Shown: positions 49,511 to 58,497, counted from the stretch's first letter. The stretch is 64,000 bases of DNA from Streptomyces xanthii (GCF_014621695.1 NZ_CP061281.1:6820001-6884000), one strand, 5' to 3'. A program made the numbers and translations. Notes: generated by a model from the letters alone, not told the origin.

Positions 49511-49954
49511 TCAGCAGTCCCGCTCGCGCGGGCTCTCGAACAGTGCGTTCAGCAACGTCGTCAGCTGGGCGCGCTGCTCCGCGTCCAGTGGGGCCAGGAT
49601 CTCCTCTGCCGCCGCGCGGCGCGCGCTGCGCAGGTCCCGCAGGGCGGCCCGGCCCTGCTCGGTGAGTTCGATCCGGATGACCCGGCGGTTGGTGGGGTCG
49701 GGGACGCGGCGCACCAGGCCGCCGGCCTCCAGCCCGTCCACGGTGCTGGTCACCGCGCGCGGGACCACTTCGAGGCGCTCGGCCAGATCGGCCATCCGGG
49801 GCGGGGCCTCGTAATGCACCAGGGTGCGCAGCAGCCGGGACTGCGCGGGGGTGATCCCGACCGGCTCCAGCTGGCGCTTCTGTATGCGGTGCAGGCGACG
49901 GCTCAGGCGCAGCAGCTGCTCGGCGAGGAAGCCGTCGGCGTCCGGGGTGCTCAT
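49511..49954 (-). CDS. MarR family transcriptional regulator
   Basis: 147 residues. The winged helix reads ITPAQSRLLRTLVHYEAPPRMADLAERLEV (in parts), recognition helix VPRAVTSTVDGLEAGGLV, wing DPTNRRVIRIELTEQG. MarR dimers repress nearby genes and release on binding phenolic or drug ligands. It is divergent from the ABC exporter gene and the intergenic space holds an inverted repeat, so control of the exporter, and possibly of the FAD/Fe-S gene downstream, is likely. Confidence 0.88.
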   Translation of the reverse strand: MSTPDADGFLAEQLLRLSRRLHRIQKRQLEPVGITPAQSRLLRTLVHYEAPPRMADLAERLEVVPRAVTSTVDGLEAGGLVRRVPDPTNRRVIRIELTEQGRAALRDLRSARRAAAEEILAPLDAEQRAQLTTLLNALFESPRERDC

Positions 49955-49980
49955 GCGGGGAACATTATCAGGACCTCGTG

Positions 49981-50003
49981 CATTGTGAGTATAGGTAACA
50001 ATG
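49981..50003. promoter_or_regulatory. MarR operator candidate
   Basis: CATTGT (49981-49986) and ACAATG (49998-50003) form a perfect inverted repeat with a 12-base spacer, in an AT-richer stretch between the divergent MarR and ABC exporter genes. The 18-bp half-site spacing is compatible with a MarR dimer. It would overlap the promoter of the exporter. Confidence 0.55.
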
Positions 50004-50062
50004 AGCTATGCTCCTCAAAGTCCGGGCTCGAAGGCTCGGACACCTCTCTCCCTAGGAGGCCC

Positions 50063-51910
50063 ATGCGTCGCGACGACATCGACTGGACGCCGCCCCCCGA
50101 TGCGAAGACATCGGGCCGCCCGCGCCAGATCCGCCGCATCCTGTCCCTCTTCCGTCCCTACCGAGGCCGGCTGGCCGTCGTCGGCCTGCTGGTCGGCGCC
50201 GCGTCCCTGGTCACGGTCGCCACCCCCTTCCTGCTCAAGGAGATCCTCGACGTCGCCATCCCGCAGGGCCGCACCGGGCTGCTCAGCCTGCTCGCCCTCG
50301 GCATGATCGCCAGCGCCGTCGTCACCAGCGTCTTCGGCGTCCTCCAGACCCTCATCTCCACGACGGTCGGCCAGCGCGTCATGCACGACCTGCGCACCGC
50401 CGTGTACGGGCGGCTGCAGAGCATGTCGCTCGCCTTCTTCACCAAGACCCGCACGGGCGAGGTCCAGTCCCGCATCGCCAACGACATCGGCGGCATGCAG
50501 GCGACCGTGACCTCCACCGCGACGTCCCTCGTGTCGAACCTGACGAGCGTGATCGCCACCGTCGTGGCCATGATCGCCCTCGACTGGCGGCTCACCGTCG
50601 TCTCCCTGCTCCTGCTGCCGGTCTTCGTGTGGATCAGCCGCCGTGTCGGCCGCGAGCGCAAGAAGATCGCCACCGAGCGCCAGAAGCAGATGGCCGAGAT
50701 GGCCGCCACCGTCACCGAGTCGCTCTCCGTCAGCGGCATCCTGCTCGGCCGCACCATGGGCCGCGCCGACTCGCTGACCACGTCCTTCGCCGACGAGTCG
50801 GACCGCCTGGTGGACCTCGAGGTCCGCTCCAGCATGGCCGGCCGCTGGCGTATGGCCGTCATCACCATCGTCATGGCCGCCATGCCCGCGGTCATCTACT
50901 GGGCCGCGGGCATCGCCTTCCAGCTCGGCGGGCCGGGCGTCTCCATCGGCACGCTCGTCGCCTTCGTCTCGCTCCAGCAGGGCCTGTTCCGGCCCACCGT
51001 GAGCCTGCTGCAGACCGGCGTGCAGATCCAGACCTCGCTCGCCCTGTTCCAGCGCATCTTCGAGTACCTCGACCTGCCCGTCGACATCACCGAGCGCGAG
51101 GACGCGGTCCACCTCGACACCGTCAAGGGCGAGGTCCGCTTCGAGGACGTCGAGTTCCGCTACGACACCCAGGACGACCGGCACGGAGCGATCCTCGACG
51201 GCATCGACCTCACCGTCCCCGCCGGCGGCAGCCTCGCCGTCGTGGGCCCCACCGGCTCCGGGAAGTCGACCCTCAGCTACCTGGTGCCGCGGCTGTACGA
51301 CGTCACCGGCGGCCGGGTCACCCTCGACGGGATCGACGTGCGCGACCTCGACTTCGACACGCTGGCCCGCGCGATCGGCGTCGTCTCCCAGGAGACCTAC
51401 CTGTTCCACGCCTCGGTCGCGGAGAACCTGCGCTTCGCCAAGCCGGACGCCACCGACGAGGAGCTGCACGCCGCGGCCCGCGCCGCACAGATCCACGACC
51501 ACATCGCCTCGCTGCCCGACGGGTACGACACGGTGGTCGGCGAGCGCGGCCACCGGTTCTCCGGCGGCGAGAAGCAGCGCCTGGCCATCGCCCGCACCAT
51601 CCTGCGCGACCCGCCCGTCCTCATCCTGGACGAGGCGACCAGCGCCCTCGACACCCGCACCGAGCACGCGGTGCAGGAGGCGATCGACGCGCTGTCGGCC
51701 GACCGCACGACGCTCACCATCGCGCACCGCCTGTCCACCGTCAGGGGCGCCGACCAGATCGTGGTCCTGGACTCCGGGCGCATAGCGGAGCGCGGTACCC
51801 ATGAAGAGCTCCTGGAGCGCGACGGGCGCTACGCGGCCCTGGTGAGACGGGACGCGGAGCTCGACACGGCGACGGAGTCCGTCCCCGAGGAGCAGATCGC
51901 CGTCGCCTGA
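50063..51910 (+). CDS. ABC transporter, fused membrane and ATPase domains (multidrug-type exporter)
   Basis: 615 residues: six membrane helices to about residue 330, then a complete ATPase domain with Walker A GPTGSGKST, signature FSGGEKQR, Walker B LILDEATSALD and switch His in IAHRLS. Unlike the pair at 38-42 kb it has every ATPase motif and should work as a homodimer. Type IV exporters of this kind expel drugs, lipids or peptides. AGGAGG precedes the ATG by a few bases. Control by the divergent MarR gene suggests a xenobiotic or aromatic inducer. Confidence 0.9.
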   Translation: MRRDDIDWTPPPDAKTSGRPRQIRRILSLFRPYRGRLAVVGLLVGAASLVTVATPFLLKEILDVAIPQGRTGLLSLLALGMIASAVVTSVFGVLQTLISTTVGQRVMHDLRTAVYGRLQSMSLAFFTKTRTGEVQSRIANDIGGMQATVTSTATSLVSNLTSVIATVVAMIALDWRLTVVSLLLLPVFVWISRRVGRERKKIATERQKQMAEMAATVTESLSVSGILLGRTMGRADSLTTSFADESDRLVDLEVRSSMAGRWRMAVITIVMAAMPAVIYWAAGIAFQLGGPGVSIGTLVAFVSLQQGLFRPTVSLLQTGVQIQTSLALFQRIFEYLDLPVDITEREDAVHLDTVKGEVRFEDVEFRYDTQDDRHGAILDGIDLTVPAGGSLAVVGPTGSGKSTLSYLVPRLYDVTGGRVTLDGIDVRDLDFDTLARAIGVVSQETYLFHASVAENLRFAKPDATDEELHAAARAAQIHDHIASLPDGYDTVVGERGHRFSGGEKQRLAIARTILRDPPVLILDEATSALDTRTEHAVQEAIDALSADRTTLTIAHRLSTVRGADQIVVLDSGRIAERGTHEELLERDGRYAALVRRDAELDTATESVPEEQIAVA

Positions 51911-52019
51911 GCCTGCGGACATGCGCGGGTGTCCCGGCGCTGACCCAGTCGGGGTCGTTGCGGGCATCCGACATGAAGATATGCCAGAAATGCCCCGATC
52001 TGCGGGTTACCGTTCCGGC

Positions 52020-52982
52020 ATGCTGAACGAGATTCCGCGACGGAGGACCGTCCGACTCACGCGCAGGGGCCGCATCGCGCTGCTGGCGTCCGGGGCCGTC
52101 GTGGCGGCCACCGCCGTCGCGGTGCCGCTGGCGCTGTCCGGCGACGACCAGGGGCGGCCCGAGGCCCTGATGATTCCGGAGGGCTGGCGTTCCGGGCAGA
52201 TCTACGACGCCGTGGACAAGGCCCTCGGCGTACCGGTCGGGACGACGAAGAAGGCCGTGCCGCAGGCGGGCCTCAAGCTGCCGGGGGACGCCCGGGGCAA
52301 CCCGGAGGGCTACCTCTTCCCGGCGACGTATCCCCTCAACGACAAGTCGACACCGCAGTCCGTGCTGGCGTACATGGTCGACACGGCCAACCAGAAGTTC
52401 AAGGCGAAGCAGCCCACCGCCGGCGCGGACCCGAACGCGATGAACCTGTACCAGACCATCACCGTCGCCAGCATCATCGAGGCCGAGGCGGACAACCCGG
52501 CGGACATGGCGAAGGTCGCCCGCGTCATCTACAACCGGCTCGACCGCGGCATGCCCCTGCAGATGGACTCCACCCTCAACTACGGGCTCGGCCGCTCCAC
52601 CCTGAAGACCAGCGAGCAGGACATGAAGTCCGACAGCCCGTACAACACGTACGCGCGCACGGGCCTGCCGCCGTCGCCGATCGGCAACCCGGGGGAGCAG
52701 GCCATGAAGGCGGCGATGAACCCGGCGCAGGGTGACTGGGTCTACTTCGTCACCGTGAAGCCGGGCGACACGCGCTTCACGGCGAACTACGAAGAGCAGC
52801 AGAAGAACGTCGTGGAGTTCAACAAGAACCAGGCGGGAGCGCAGAAGGGGGAGCCGAAGCAGTCGGCGCAGCCCCCGCAGCCGCAGCAATCGCAGCAGCC
52901 CCAGCAACAGTCGGCGCAGCCTCAGCAGCCCCAGCAACCCCAGCAGTCCCAACAGCCGCAGCAGCCCCAGCAGCAGGGCTGA
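52020..52982 (+). CDS. MltG-like endolytic transglycosylase with Gln/Pro-rich tail
   Basis: 320 residues. One N-terminal membrane helix (IALLASGAVVAATAVAVPLAL) anchors it, and the YceG/MltG domain is outside. The catalytic Glu is in ASIIEAEAD, with the downstream block MPLQMDSTLNYGLGR and the C-terminal SPYNTYARTGLPPSPIGNPGEQAMKAAMNP (read in parts) as in the family. MltG cuts nascent glycan strands and so sets their length. The last 40 residues (52860-52979) are almost only Gln and Pro with some Ser, unlike usual MltG proteins. The ATG at 52020 is chosen as start of the basic lead to the helix; its ribosome site is weak. Confidence 0.85.
   Translation: MLNEIPRRRTVRLTRRGRIALLASGAVVAATAVAVPLALSGDDQGRPEALMIPEGWRSGQIYDAVDKALGVPVGTTKKAVPQAGLKLPGDARGNPEGYLFPATYPLNDKSTPQSVLAYMVDTANQKFKAKQPTAGADPNAMNLYQTITVASIIEAEADNPADMAKVARVIYNRLDRGMPLQMDSTLNYGLGRSTLKTSEQDMKSDSPYNTYARTGLPPSPIGNPGEQAMKAAMNPAQGDWVYFVTVKPGDTRFTANYEEQQKNVVEFNKNQAGAQKGEPKQSAQPPQPQQSQQPQQQSAQPQQPQQPQQSQQPQQPQQQG
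52860..52979. repeat. CAG/CCN-rich repeat encoding Gln/Pro tail
   Basis: 120 bases of irregular triplet-type repeats (CAGCAGCCC and relatives) at the 3' end of the MltG-like gene encode units such as QPQQSQQPQQ. The codons vary between CAG and CAA, and CCC, CCG and CCT. Confidence 0.8.
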
Positions 52983-52988
52983 TCAGGC

Positions 52989-53014
52989 CGGCCGGGACCA
53001 GGCTGTCCCGGCCG
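52989..53014 (+). terminator. Terminator hairpin after the MltG-like gene
   Basis: CGGCCGGGAC (52989-52998) pairs with GTCCCGGCCG (53005-53014) around CAGGCT, seven bases after the stop codon. Confidence 0.72.
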
Positions 53015-53140
53015 CCGCGGCCGTCCGGGCCGCCCCCACGCCTCAGCTGGCGGCTACGGCCACCGCATGTCTCAGCCCACCGCCACGAGACGCCGCGTCC
53101 TTGCCGACCGCCACGGCACCCCGCGACAGGCCCCCGCCCC

Positions 53141-54253
53141 TCAGCCCACCGTCACCGCATCCCTCGCCAGCAACCGCTGGATGTCCCGCACGGCGGCCCG
53201 CCCCGCGCGGTTCGCGCCGATCGTGCTGGCCGACGGGCCGTACCCCACCAGGTGCACCCGGGGGTCGAGGGCCGCGCGGGTGCCCTCCATGCGGATCCCG
53301 CCGCCCGGTTCGCGCAGCCGCAGCGGCGCGAGATGGTCGATGGCCGCCCGGAACCCGGTGGCCCACAGGATGACGTCGGCCTCGATCTCGCGCCCGTCGT
53401 CCCAGGCCACGCCGGTCTCGGTGATGCGGTCGAACATGGGCAGCCGGTCCAGGACACCGTCGGCGCGGGCCTCGCGGATCGCGTCGTTCACCGGAAGCCC
53501 GGTCACGGAGACCACGCTCAGCGGGGCGAGCCCCTGGCGGACCCGCTCCTCGACCAGGGCCACCGCCGCGCGGCCCCGGTTCTCGTCGAAGGGGCCCTCG
53601 CGGTAGACGGGCGGCCGGCGCGTCACCCAGGTCGTCGACGCCGCGTACGGGGCGATCTCCATCAGGTGCTGGGTGCCCGAGGCGCCGCCCCCGACCACCA
53701 CGACCCGCTGTCCGGCGAACTCCTCGGGCCCCGGGTACTGAGCGGTGTGCAACTGGCGCCCGCGGAAGGTCTCCTGGCCCGGGTAGCGCGGCCAGAACGG
53801 CCGGTCCCAGGTGCCCGTGGCGTTGATGAGCGCGCGCGTCGACCACGTACCCGCGGAGGTCTCGACGAGCAGCCGTCCGCCGTCGCCCTCCCGCACCCGG
53901 TGCACGTCGACCGGGCGCCGCACCCGCAGGTCGAAGGCCTGCTCGTACCGGTCGAAGTACGCGGCGATCACCTCCGACGACGGCCGGTCCGGATCGGCTC
54001 CGGTCAGCTCCATGCCGGGCAGCGCGTGCATCCCGTGCACCTTGCCGTACGTGAGCGAGGGCCAGCGGAACTGCCACGCGCCGCCCGGTCGCGGCGCGTG
54101 GTCCAGGACGAGGAAGTCCCGCTCCGGTTCCAGGCCCACCCGGCGCAGGTGGTGTGCGGCGGACAGCCCGGCCTGACCGGCGCCGACGACCACCACGTCG
54201 ACCGGCCGCGGGTCCGTCGCCGCGGCGCCTTCTCGTACCCCGATTTCGTTCAC
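53141..54253 (-). CDS. Flavin-containing monooxygenase-like protein
   Basis: 370 residues. Two Rossmann loops are seen: VVGAGQAGLSAAHHL for FAD at the N-terminus and VVVGGGASGTQHL for NADPH near the middle. The monooxygenase fingerprint FRGRQLHTAQYP (FxGxxxHxxxY/W) lies between them. It begins at a GTG. It is downstream of ssuD on the same strand by 42 bases, so it is probably the last gene of the sulfonate operon; a role in oxidising a sulfur compound or its product is inferred. A palindrome in the gap may give it separate control. Confidence 0.82.
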   Translation of the reverse strand: MNEIGVREGAAATDPRPVDVVVVGAGQAGLSAAHHLRRVGLEPERDFLVLDHAPRPGGAWQFRWPSLTYGKVHGMHALPGMELTGADPDRPSSEVIAAYFDRYEQAFDLRVRRPVDVHRVREGDGGRLLVETSAGTWSTRALINATGTWDRPFWPRYPGQETFRGRQLHTAQYPGPEEFAGQRVVVVGGGASGTQHLMEIAPYAASTTWVTRRPPVYREGPFDENRGRAAVALVEERVRQGLAPLSVVSVTGLPVNDAIREARADGVLDRLPMFDRITETGVAWDDGREIEADVILWATGFRAAIDHLAPLRLREPGGGIRMEGTRAALDPRVHLVGYGPSASTIGANRAGRAAVRDIQRLLARDAVTVG

Positions 54254-54263
54254 GTTTCTACTA

Positions 54264-54276
54264 ACTCCATCGGAGT
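54264..54276. promoter_or_regulatory. Palindrome between ssuD and the flavin monooxygenase gene
   Basis: ACTCCATCGGAGT has perfect 5-bp arms and a 3-base centre, in an AT-richer stretch just ahead of the monooxygenase GTG (11 bases). It also includes the GGAG that serves as ribosome site on the minus strand, so a bound protein or the fold could hinder translation. Confidence 0.35.
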
Positions 54277-54295
54277 ACGAGATCTTCCCGGCGTC

Positions 54296-55468
54296 TCAGC
54301 GGCCGCGCGCGACCAGGAGCGGAGCCGCGCCCCGAGCCCCCGTACCCGCGTCCGCCCCCGCGGTCAGCCCGCGCGCCGCCAGCTCCGGAATCACTCCCTC
54401 GCCGAACCAGTAGGCCTCCTCCAGATGCGGATACCCGGACAGCACGAAGTGCTCGACGCCGAGCGCGTGGTACTCCTCGATCCGGTCCGCGACCTCCGCG
54501 TGGCTGCCGACCAGCGCGGTCCCCGCGCCGCCACGCACCAGCCCCACCCCCGCCCACAGGTTCGGCGCGATCTCCAGCCCCTCGCGCCGCCCGCCGTGCA
54601 GGGCGAGCATCCGCTGCTGCCCGACGGACTCGCTGCGCCCGAGCGCGGCCTGCGCGGCGGCGACGGTGTCCGCGTCGAGATCGTCCAGCAGCCGGTCCGC
54701 GCTCGCCCACGCCTCCCGCGCCGAGTCCCGCGAGATCGTGTGCAGCCGGATCCCGAACCGGACCGTCCGCCCCTCCCGCTCCGCCAGCGAGCGGATCCAG
54801 TCGATCTTCTCCTTCACCTGCTCCGGCGGCTCGCCCCAGGTCAGATAGACATCCGTGTGCCGCGCCGCCACCGGCCCGGCCGCCGGCGACGACCCCCCGA
54901 AGAAGATCTCCGGCAGCGGGTCGGGCGGCAAGGCCGTGAACCCGCCGTCGATCCGATAGTGCTCCCCGGCGAAGTCGAAGGGCTCCCCGCCCCACACACC
55001 CCGCACCACCGACAGGAACTCGTCGGTGCGCGCGTAGCGCCGGTCGTGGTCGAGATGATCACCGAAGCGGCGCTGCTCGGCTGAGTCCCCGCCCGTGACG
55101 ACGTTCAGCAACAGGCGCCCCTGTGTGAGCCGTTGGTACGTCGACGCCATCTGCGCCGCGAGCGTCGGTGAGATCACACCGGGCCGGAACGCCACCAGGA
55201 ACTTCAGCCGCTGCGTGTGCTGCGCGAGCGCGACCGTCGTCAGCCAGGCGTCCTCGCACCACGTGCCGGTCGGCGTGAGCACCGCCTCGAAACCGAGATG
55301 CTCGGCGGCCTTGGCGATCTGGATCAGATAGCCGAGGTCCGGCGTGCGCACCCCGGCGATCGCCCCGCCCGGAGTGCGCGGCAGCGCCCCGCCGCTGAAG
55401 GCGTGCCGGTCCACGAGACTGCGGCCGTCGCCGCCGGTCGGCAGGAACCAGTGCAGATGAACGGTCAT
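54296..55468 (-). CDS. ssuD: FMNH2-dependent alkanesulfonate monooxygenase
   Basis: 390 residues, luciferase-like TIM barrel. The start HLHWFLPTGGDGR, the block TWCEDAWLTTVALAQHTQRLKFLVAFRPG (in parts) and YLTWGEPPEQVKEKI match SsuD. The enzyme releases sulfite from alkanesulfonates with FMNH2 and O2, giving an aldehyde. Flavin must come from a reductase not encoded in this operon. It lies three bases after the ssuA stop, so the genes are tightly linked. The Gly/Ala-rich C-terminal end is longer than usual by a few residues. Confidence 0.92.
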   Translation of the reverse strand: MTVHLHWFLPTGGDGRSLVDRHAFSGGALPRTPGGAIAGVRTPDLGYLIQIAKAAEHLGFEAVLTPTGTWCEDAWLTTVALAQHTQRLKFLVAFRPGVISPTLAAQMASTYQRLTQGRLLLNVVTGGDSAEQRRFGDHLDHDRRYARTDEFLSVVRGVWGGEPFDFAGEHYRIDGGFTALPPDPLPEIFFGGSSPAAGPVAARHTDVYLTWGEPPEQVKEKIDWIRSLAEREGRTVRFGIRLHTISRDSAREAWASADRLLDDLDADTVAAAQAALGRSESVGQQRMLALHGGRREGLEIAPNLWAGVGLVRGGAGTALVGSHAEVADRIEEYHALGVEHFVLSGYPHLEEAYWFGEGVIPELAARGLTAGADAGTGARGAAPLLVARGR

Positions 55469-55471
55469 GGC

Positions 55472-56515
55472 TCAGGACTCCTTGCCGTAGGTGCGCGGGG
55501 CGGTGGTGGAGGGCGGAAGGTCGCCGTTGAAGCGCCGGTCGACGAAATCGCCGAAGTCGACCTTGCGCGGGATGAGCTTCAGCTGCGTGAACGTGTCGGC
55601 GATCTTCTGCTCCGAGTCGACCGCGCCCTGGTCGACGGCGACGGTCACCCGGGTGCCGTTCGTCCGCTTCACCGCGTCGAGCGCCACCTCGTACGGCAGC
55701 CCGGTGTCCTTCGCCCACACCTTCGCCCACGCCTCCGGATGCTTGAACACCCACTCCTGGGCCCGCCGCAGCCGGTCGAGATAGTCCTTGATCGCCCCCG
55801 CCTTCTTCTTGTCGGCGAGTGCGGAGGGGGAGGCGACCTGGAAGCCGAGCCCGTTGGAGAGCCCGTTCCCGTCGCTGAGCACCCGCCCCTGCTTCGCCCG
55901 CAGCACCTGCGAGGTGTACGGGTCCCAGACCGCCCACGCGTCGACCTTCCCGGCGGTGAACGCGGCCAGGGCGTCGGCCGGCTGAAGGTACTTGACCTTG
56001 ACGTCCTTGAGGTCGAGGCCTGCCTTGCGCAGGGTCGCGACCAGGTTGTAGTGCGCTGAGGAGCCCTGCGCCACGGCGACGGACCGGCCCTTGAGCTGGG
56101 CCGGGTCCTTGAGCGCGGAGTCGTTCGGTACGAGCACGGTGTCGCCGGACGCGGTGCCGTGGCTGGCCGCCACGACCCTGATCTTCGAACCGGCGCCGGC
56201 GGCGAAGACCGGCGGGGTGTTGCCGACGCCGCCGATGTCGACGGCCTTGGCGTTCATGGCCTCCAGGAGGGGTGGGCCCGAGGTGAACGTGGACCAGCGG
56301 ATCTTGTAGTCCAGGTCGTCCAGTTCACCGGCGGCCCGCAGCACGGCCTCCGAACCCCCCTTCTGGTCACCGACATTGAGTGTGAGAGCCCCCTTCCCGT
56401 CCGTGCCGCCGCCGGAGCCGACGGTCGACGTACTGGCGGACGAGGCGCCGGAGCAGGCGGAGAGGACGAGCGCGAGGGGAGCGAGCAGGGCCGGGAGCAG
56501 CAGGGGGCGTCTCAT
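55472..56515 (-). CDS. ssuA: Sulfonate ABC transporter substrate-binding lipoprotein
   Basis: 347 residues. The lipoprotein signal ends in LSAC near residue 21, followed by a Ser/Gly/Thr linker. The NMT1/SsuA-type periplasmic-binding fold is seen in LLEAMNAKAVDIGGVGNTPPVFA and AWAVWDPYTSQVL. It binds aliphatic sulfonates outside the cell and delivers them to SsuBC. The ATG at 56515 is used; an ATG 12 bases upstream is equally open. The gap to ssuB is 64 bases and carries short GGTGA repeats. Confidence 0.9.
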   Translation of the reverse strand: MRRPLLLPALLAPLALVLSACSGASSASTSTVGSGGGTDGKGALTLNVGDQKGGSEAVLRAAGELDDLDYKIRWSTFTSGPPLLEAMNAKAVDIGGVGNTPPVFAAGAGSKIRVVAASHGTASGDTVLVPNDSALKDPAQLKGRSVAVAQGSSAHYNLVATLRKAGLDLKDVKVKYLQPADALAAFTAGKVDAWAVWDPYTSQVLRAKQGRVLSDGNGLSNGLGFQVASPSALADKKKAGAIKDYLDRLRRAQEWVFKHPEAWAKVWAKDTGLPYEVALDAVKRTNGTRVTVAVDQGAVDSEQKIADTFTQLKLIPRKVDFGDFVDRRFNGDLPPSTTAPRTYGKES

Positions 56516-56579
56516 GACGGATTCCATTTCGAGGTGACGGTGACGGTGAGGGTGATAGGGAGGGGGAGGGGCGGGCGCG

Positions 56580-57389
56580 TCAGGCGGCGGAGGCCTGGTC
56601 CCCGCCGCTGACGGAGCCCGCGGGCACGGGGGCGTCGTGGTCGTCGACGCCGAGCCGGCGCAGCAGTTCGCCGCGCAGTTCGGCGAAGCGCGGATCCGTG
56701 ACGTCACGCGGCCGCGCCAGATCGACCTGGGTCTCGTGCGCGATGACGCCGCCGTCCATGACGAGGACGCGGTCGGCGAGGAGCACGGCCTCCTCCACGT
56801 CGTGCGTGACGAGCAGGACGGCGCAGCCCCGCCGCTGCCACAGCTCACCGACCAGCCGCTGCGCCTTGATCCGGGTCAGGGCGTCGAGTGCGCCGAACGG
56901 TTCGTCGAGCAGCAGCAGATCGGGTTCGCGGACCAGGGCACGCGCCAGCGAGGCACGCTGGGCCTCGCCGCCCGACAGCGTCTTGGGCCAGGCGTCGACC
57001 CGGTGCCCGAGCCCGACCTCCTCCAACGCCCGCTCGGCGTCGGCGCGTTCAGGGGTGCCGGGCAGTCCGAGGAGCACGTTGCGCCACACCCGTTTCCACG
57101 GCATCAGCCGGGGTGCCTGGAACGCGACGGCCTTGCGGCGCGGGACGAGGACCGTGCCCTCGATGTCCCGGTCGAGCCCCGCGAGGATGCGCAGCAGCGT
57201 CGACTTGCCGCAGCCGCTGCGGCCCAGCAGGGCGACGAACTCGCCGGGCCGGACGTCGAGTCGCAGGTCGTCGATCACCGCCCGCCCGTCGAAGGACCGG
57301 GTGAGTCCCGCGACCCGCACCGCGACGGCGGGGGAGTCGGCGCGGTCCGATTCGGATCCGGTCAACGGCCGGTGAACGTCGGTCGCCAT
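56580..57389 (-). CDS. ssuB: Sulfonate ABC transporter ATP-binding protein
   Basis: 269 residues. Walker A is GRSGCGKST, signature LSGGEAQR, Walker B LLLLDEPFGALD and switch His LVTHDVEEA, the nitrate/sulfonate/taurine importer type. It powers uptake through SsuC. The start lies inside the end of ssuC (28-base overlap, 57362-57389), so translation is linked. Confidence 0.93.
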   Translation of the reverse strand: MATDVHRPLTGSESDRADSPAVAVRVAGLTRSFDGRAVIDDLRLDVRPGEFVALLGRSGCGKSTLLRILAGLDRDIEGTVLVPRRKAVAFQAPRLMPWKRVWRNVLLGLPGTPERADAERALEEVGLGHRVDAWPKTLSGGEAQRASLARALVREPDLLLLDEPFGALDALTRIKAQRLVGELWQRRGCAVLLVTHDVEEAVLLADRVLVMDGGVIAHETQVDLARPRDVTDPRFAELRGELLRRLGVDDHDAPVPAGSVSGGDQASAA

Positions 57390-58264
57390 TGCAGCAGCAG
57401 CCTTTCGAGGGTACGGACGACGAAGTCGGCGAGCAGGCCGAGGAACGCGTAGACGACGAGGCACACGACGATGACGTCGGTGCGCAGGAAGTCCCGCGCC
57501 TGCACCATCAGGAAGCCGATGCCGGAGTCCGCGTTGACCTGCTCCGCGAAGACCAGCGCGAGCCAGGAGACACCGAGCGAGAAGCGCAGCCCCGTCATGG
57601 CGCCGGGCAGCGCGCCCGGCAGCACGACATGCCGTACGAGTCCCCAGCGGCTGAGCCCCAACGACTCGCCCGCCTCGATGAGTTGGGCGTCGACGCCGCG
57701 GATGCCGGCGTACACGTTCAGGTACAGCGGGAACGAGACACCGAGGGTGATGATCGCGACCTTCGGGGCCTCGCCGATCCCGAACCAGATGATGAACAGG
57801 GGGATCAGCCCGACGAACGGCACCGTCCGCAGCATCTGGACGCTGGCGTCGACGAGATCCTCGCCGACGCGGAAAAGCCCGGACGTCAGGGCCAGTCCGA
57901 CGCCGACGACGAGCCCGAAGAGCAGCCCGAGCGCCACACGCTGGAGCGACACTCCCATGGCGTTCGGCAGCGACCCGTCGGCGATCAGATCGCCGCCGAC
58001 CCGCGCGATGGTCCCGGGCGAGGCCAGTACCTCCGGCGTCAACACCCCAGTGACGCTGAGGAGTTGCCACAGTGCGAGAAGGAGGAGCGGGCCCGAGCTG
58101 CGGCGCAGCCAGCGGGGCACGCGGGTGCGCCGGGTGGAGGAGGCGACGAGGGGCACGAGTTCGGGCCCGGGACTGTCCGGGGCGGCATTCTGAACACCCG
58201 TAGCATCCGACTTGACGGATATGTCGCCCGTGGCAGGCGTGGGCGGGGCATGGCTGATGCTCAT
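57362..58264 (-). CDS. ssuC: Sulfonate ABC transporter permease
   Basis: 300 residues, six membrane helices (first LLLLALWQLLSVTGVL). The cytoplasmic coupling loop is EAGESLGLSRWGLVRHVVLPGALPG (in parts), the EAA motif of importer permeases. The start at 58264 (MSISHAP) has GGAG a few bases ahead; an in-frame ATG 30 bases upstream is possible. It is the first full gene after the leader peptide, 233 bases downstream of it, a long leader for this genus. Confidence 0.92.
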   Translation of the reverse strand: MSISHAPPTPATGDISVKSDATGVQNAAPDSPGPELVPLVASSTRRTRVPRWLRRSSGPLLLLALWQLLSVTGVLTPEVLASPGTIARVGGDLIADGSLPNAMGVSLQRVALGLLFGLVVGVGLALTSGLFRVGEDLVDASVQMLRTVPFVGLIPLFIIWFGIGEAPKVAIITLGVSFPLYLNVYAGIRGVDAQLIEAGESLGLSRWGLVRHVVLPGALPGAMTGLRFSLGVSWLALVFAEQVNADSGIGFLMVQARDFLRTDVIVVCLVVYAFLGLLADFVVRTLERLLLQWRPTFTGR

Positions 58265-58416
58265 GGCACTCCATGGCAGGAGGAAGGGCGTCATGGCGGG
58301 GCGGCGAACGCGCGCGTCGACGACGCGCCGGCGGACACCGCGAGGCCGCGACGGATCAGGTCAAAGGTGAAGTGGTCCCGAGCCGGACCCGCGCGAAAGA
58401 CCCTGGGACCGACCGA

Positions 58417-58435
58417 CCGACCGGCAGGCGGTCGG
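58417..58435 (-). promoter_or_regulatory. Hairpin in the leader-ssuC interval
   Basis: CCGACCG (58417-58423) pairs with CGGTCGG (58429-58435) around GCAGG, inside the untranslated stretch between the leader peptide stop and ssuC. It could be part of an attenuator or a translation-coupled switch; alternative pairings were not resolved by eye. Confidence 0.4.
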
Positions 58436-58497
58436 CAGAGGCGGACGGGGGTCGGGCGAGGATCAGCGCGAGGGGAGCCGGGGAAGCGAGAAAGGCG

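Noticed and set aside
53043-53140. Possible extra small gene after the MltG-like gene
   Set aside because: The open frames in this stretch continue from antisense or shifted frames of the monooxygenase gene and lack a ribosome site.
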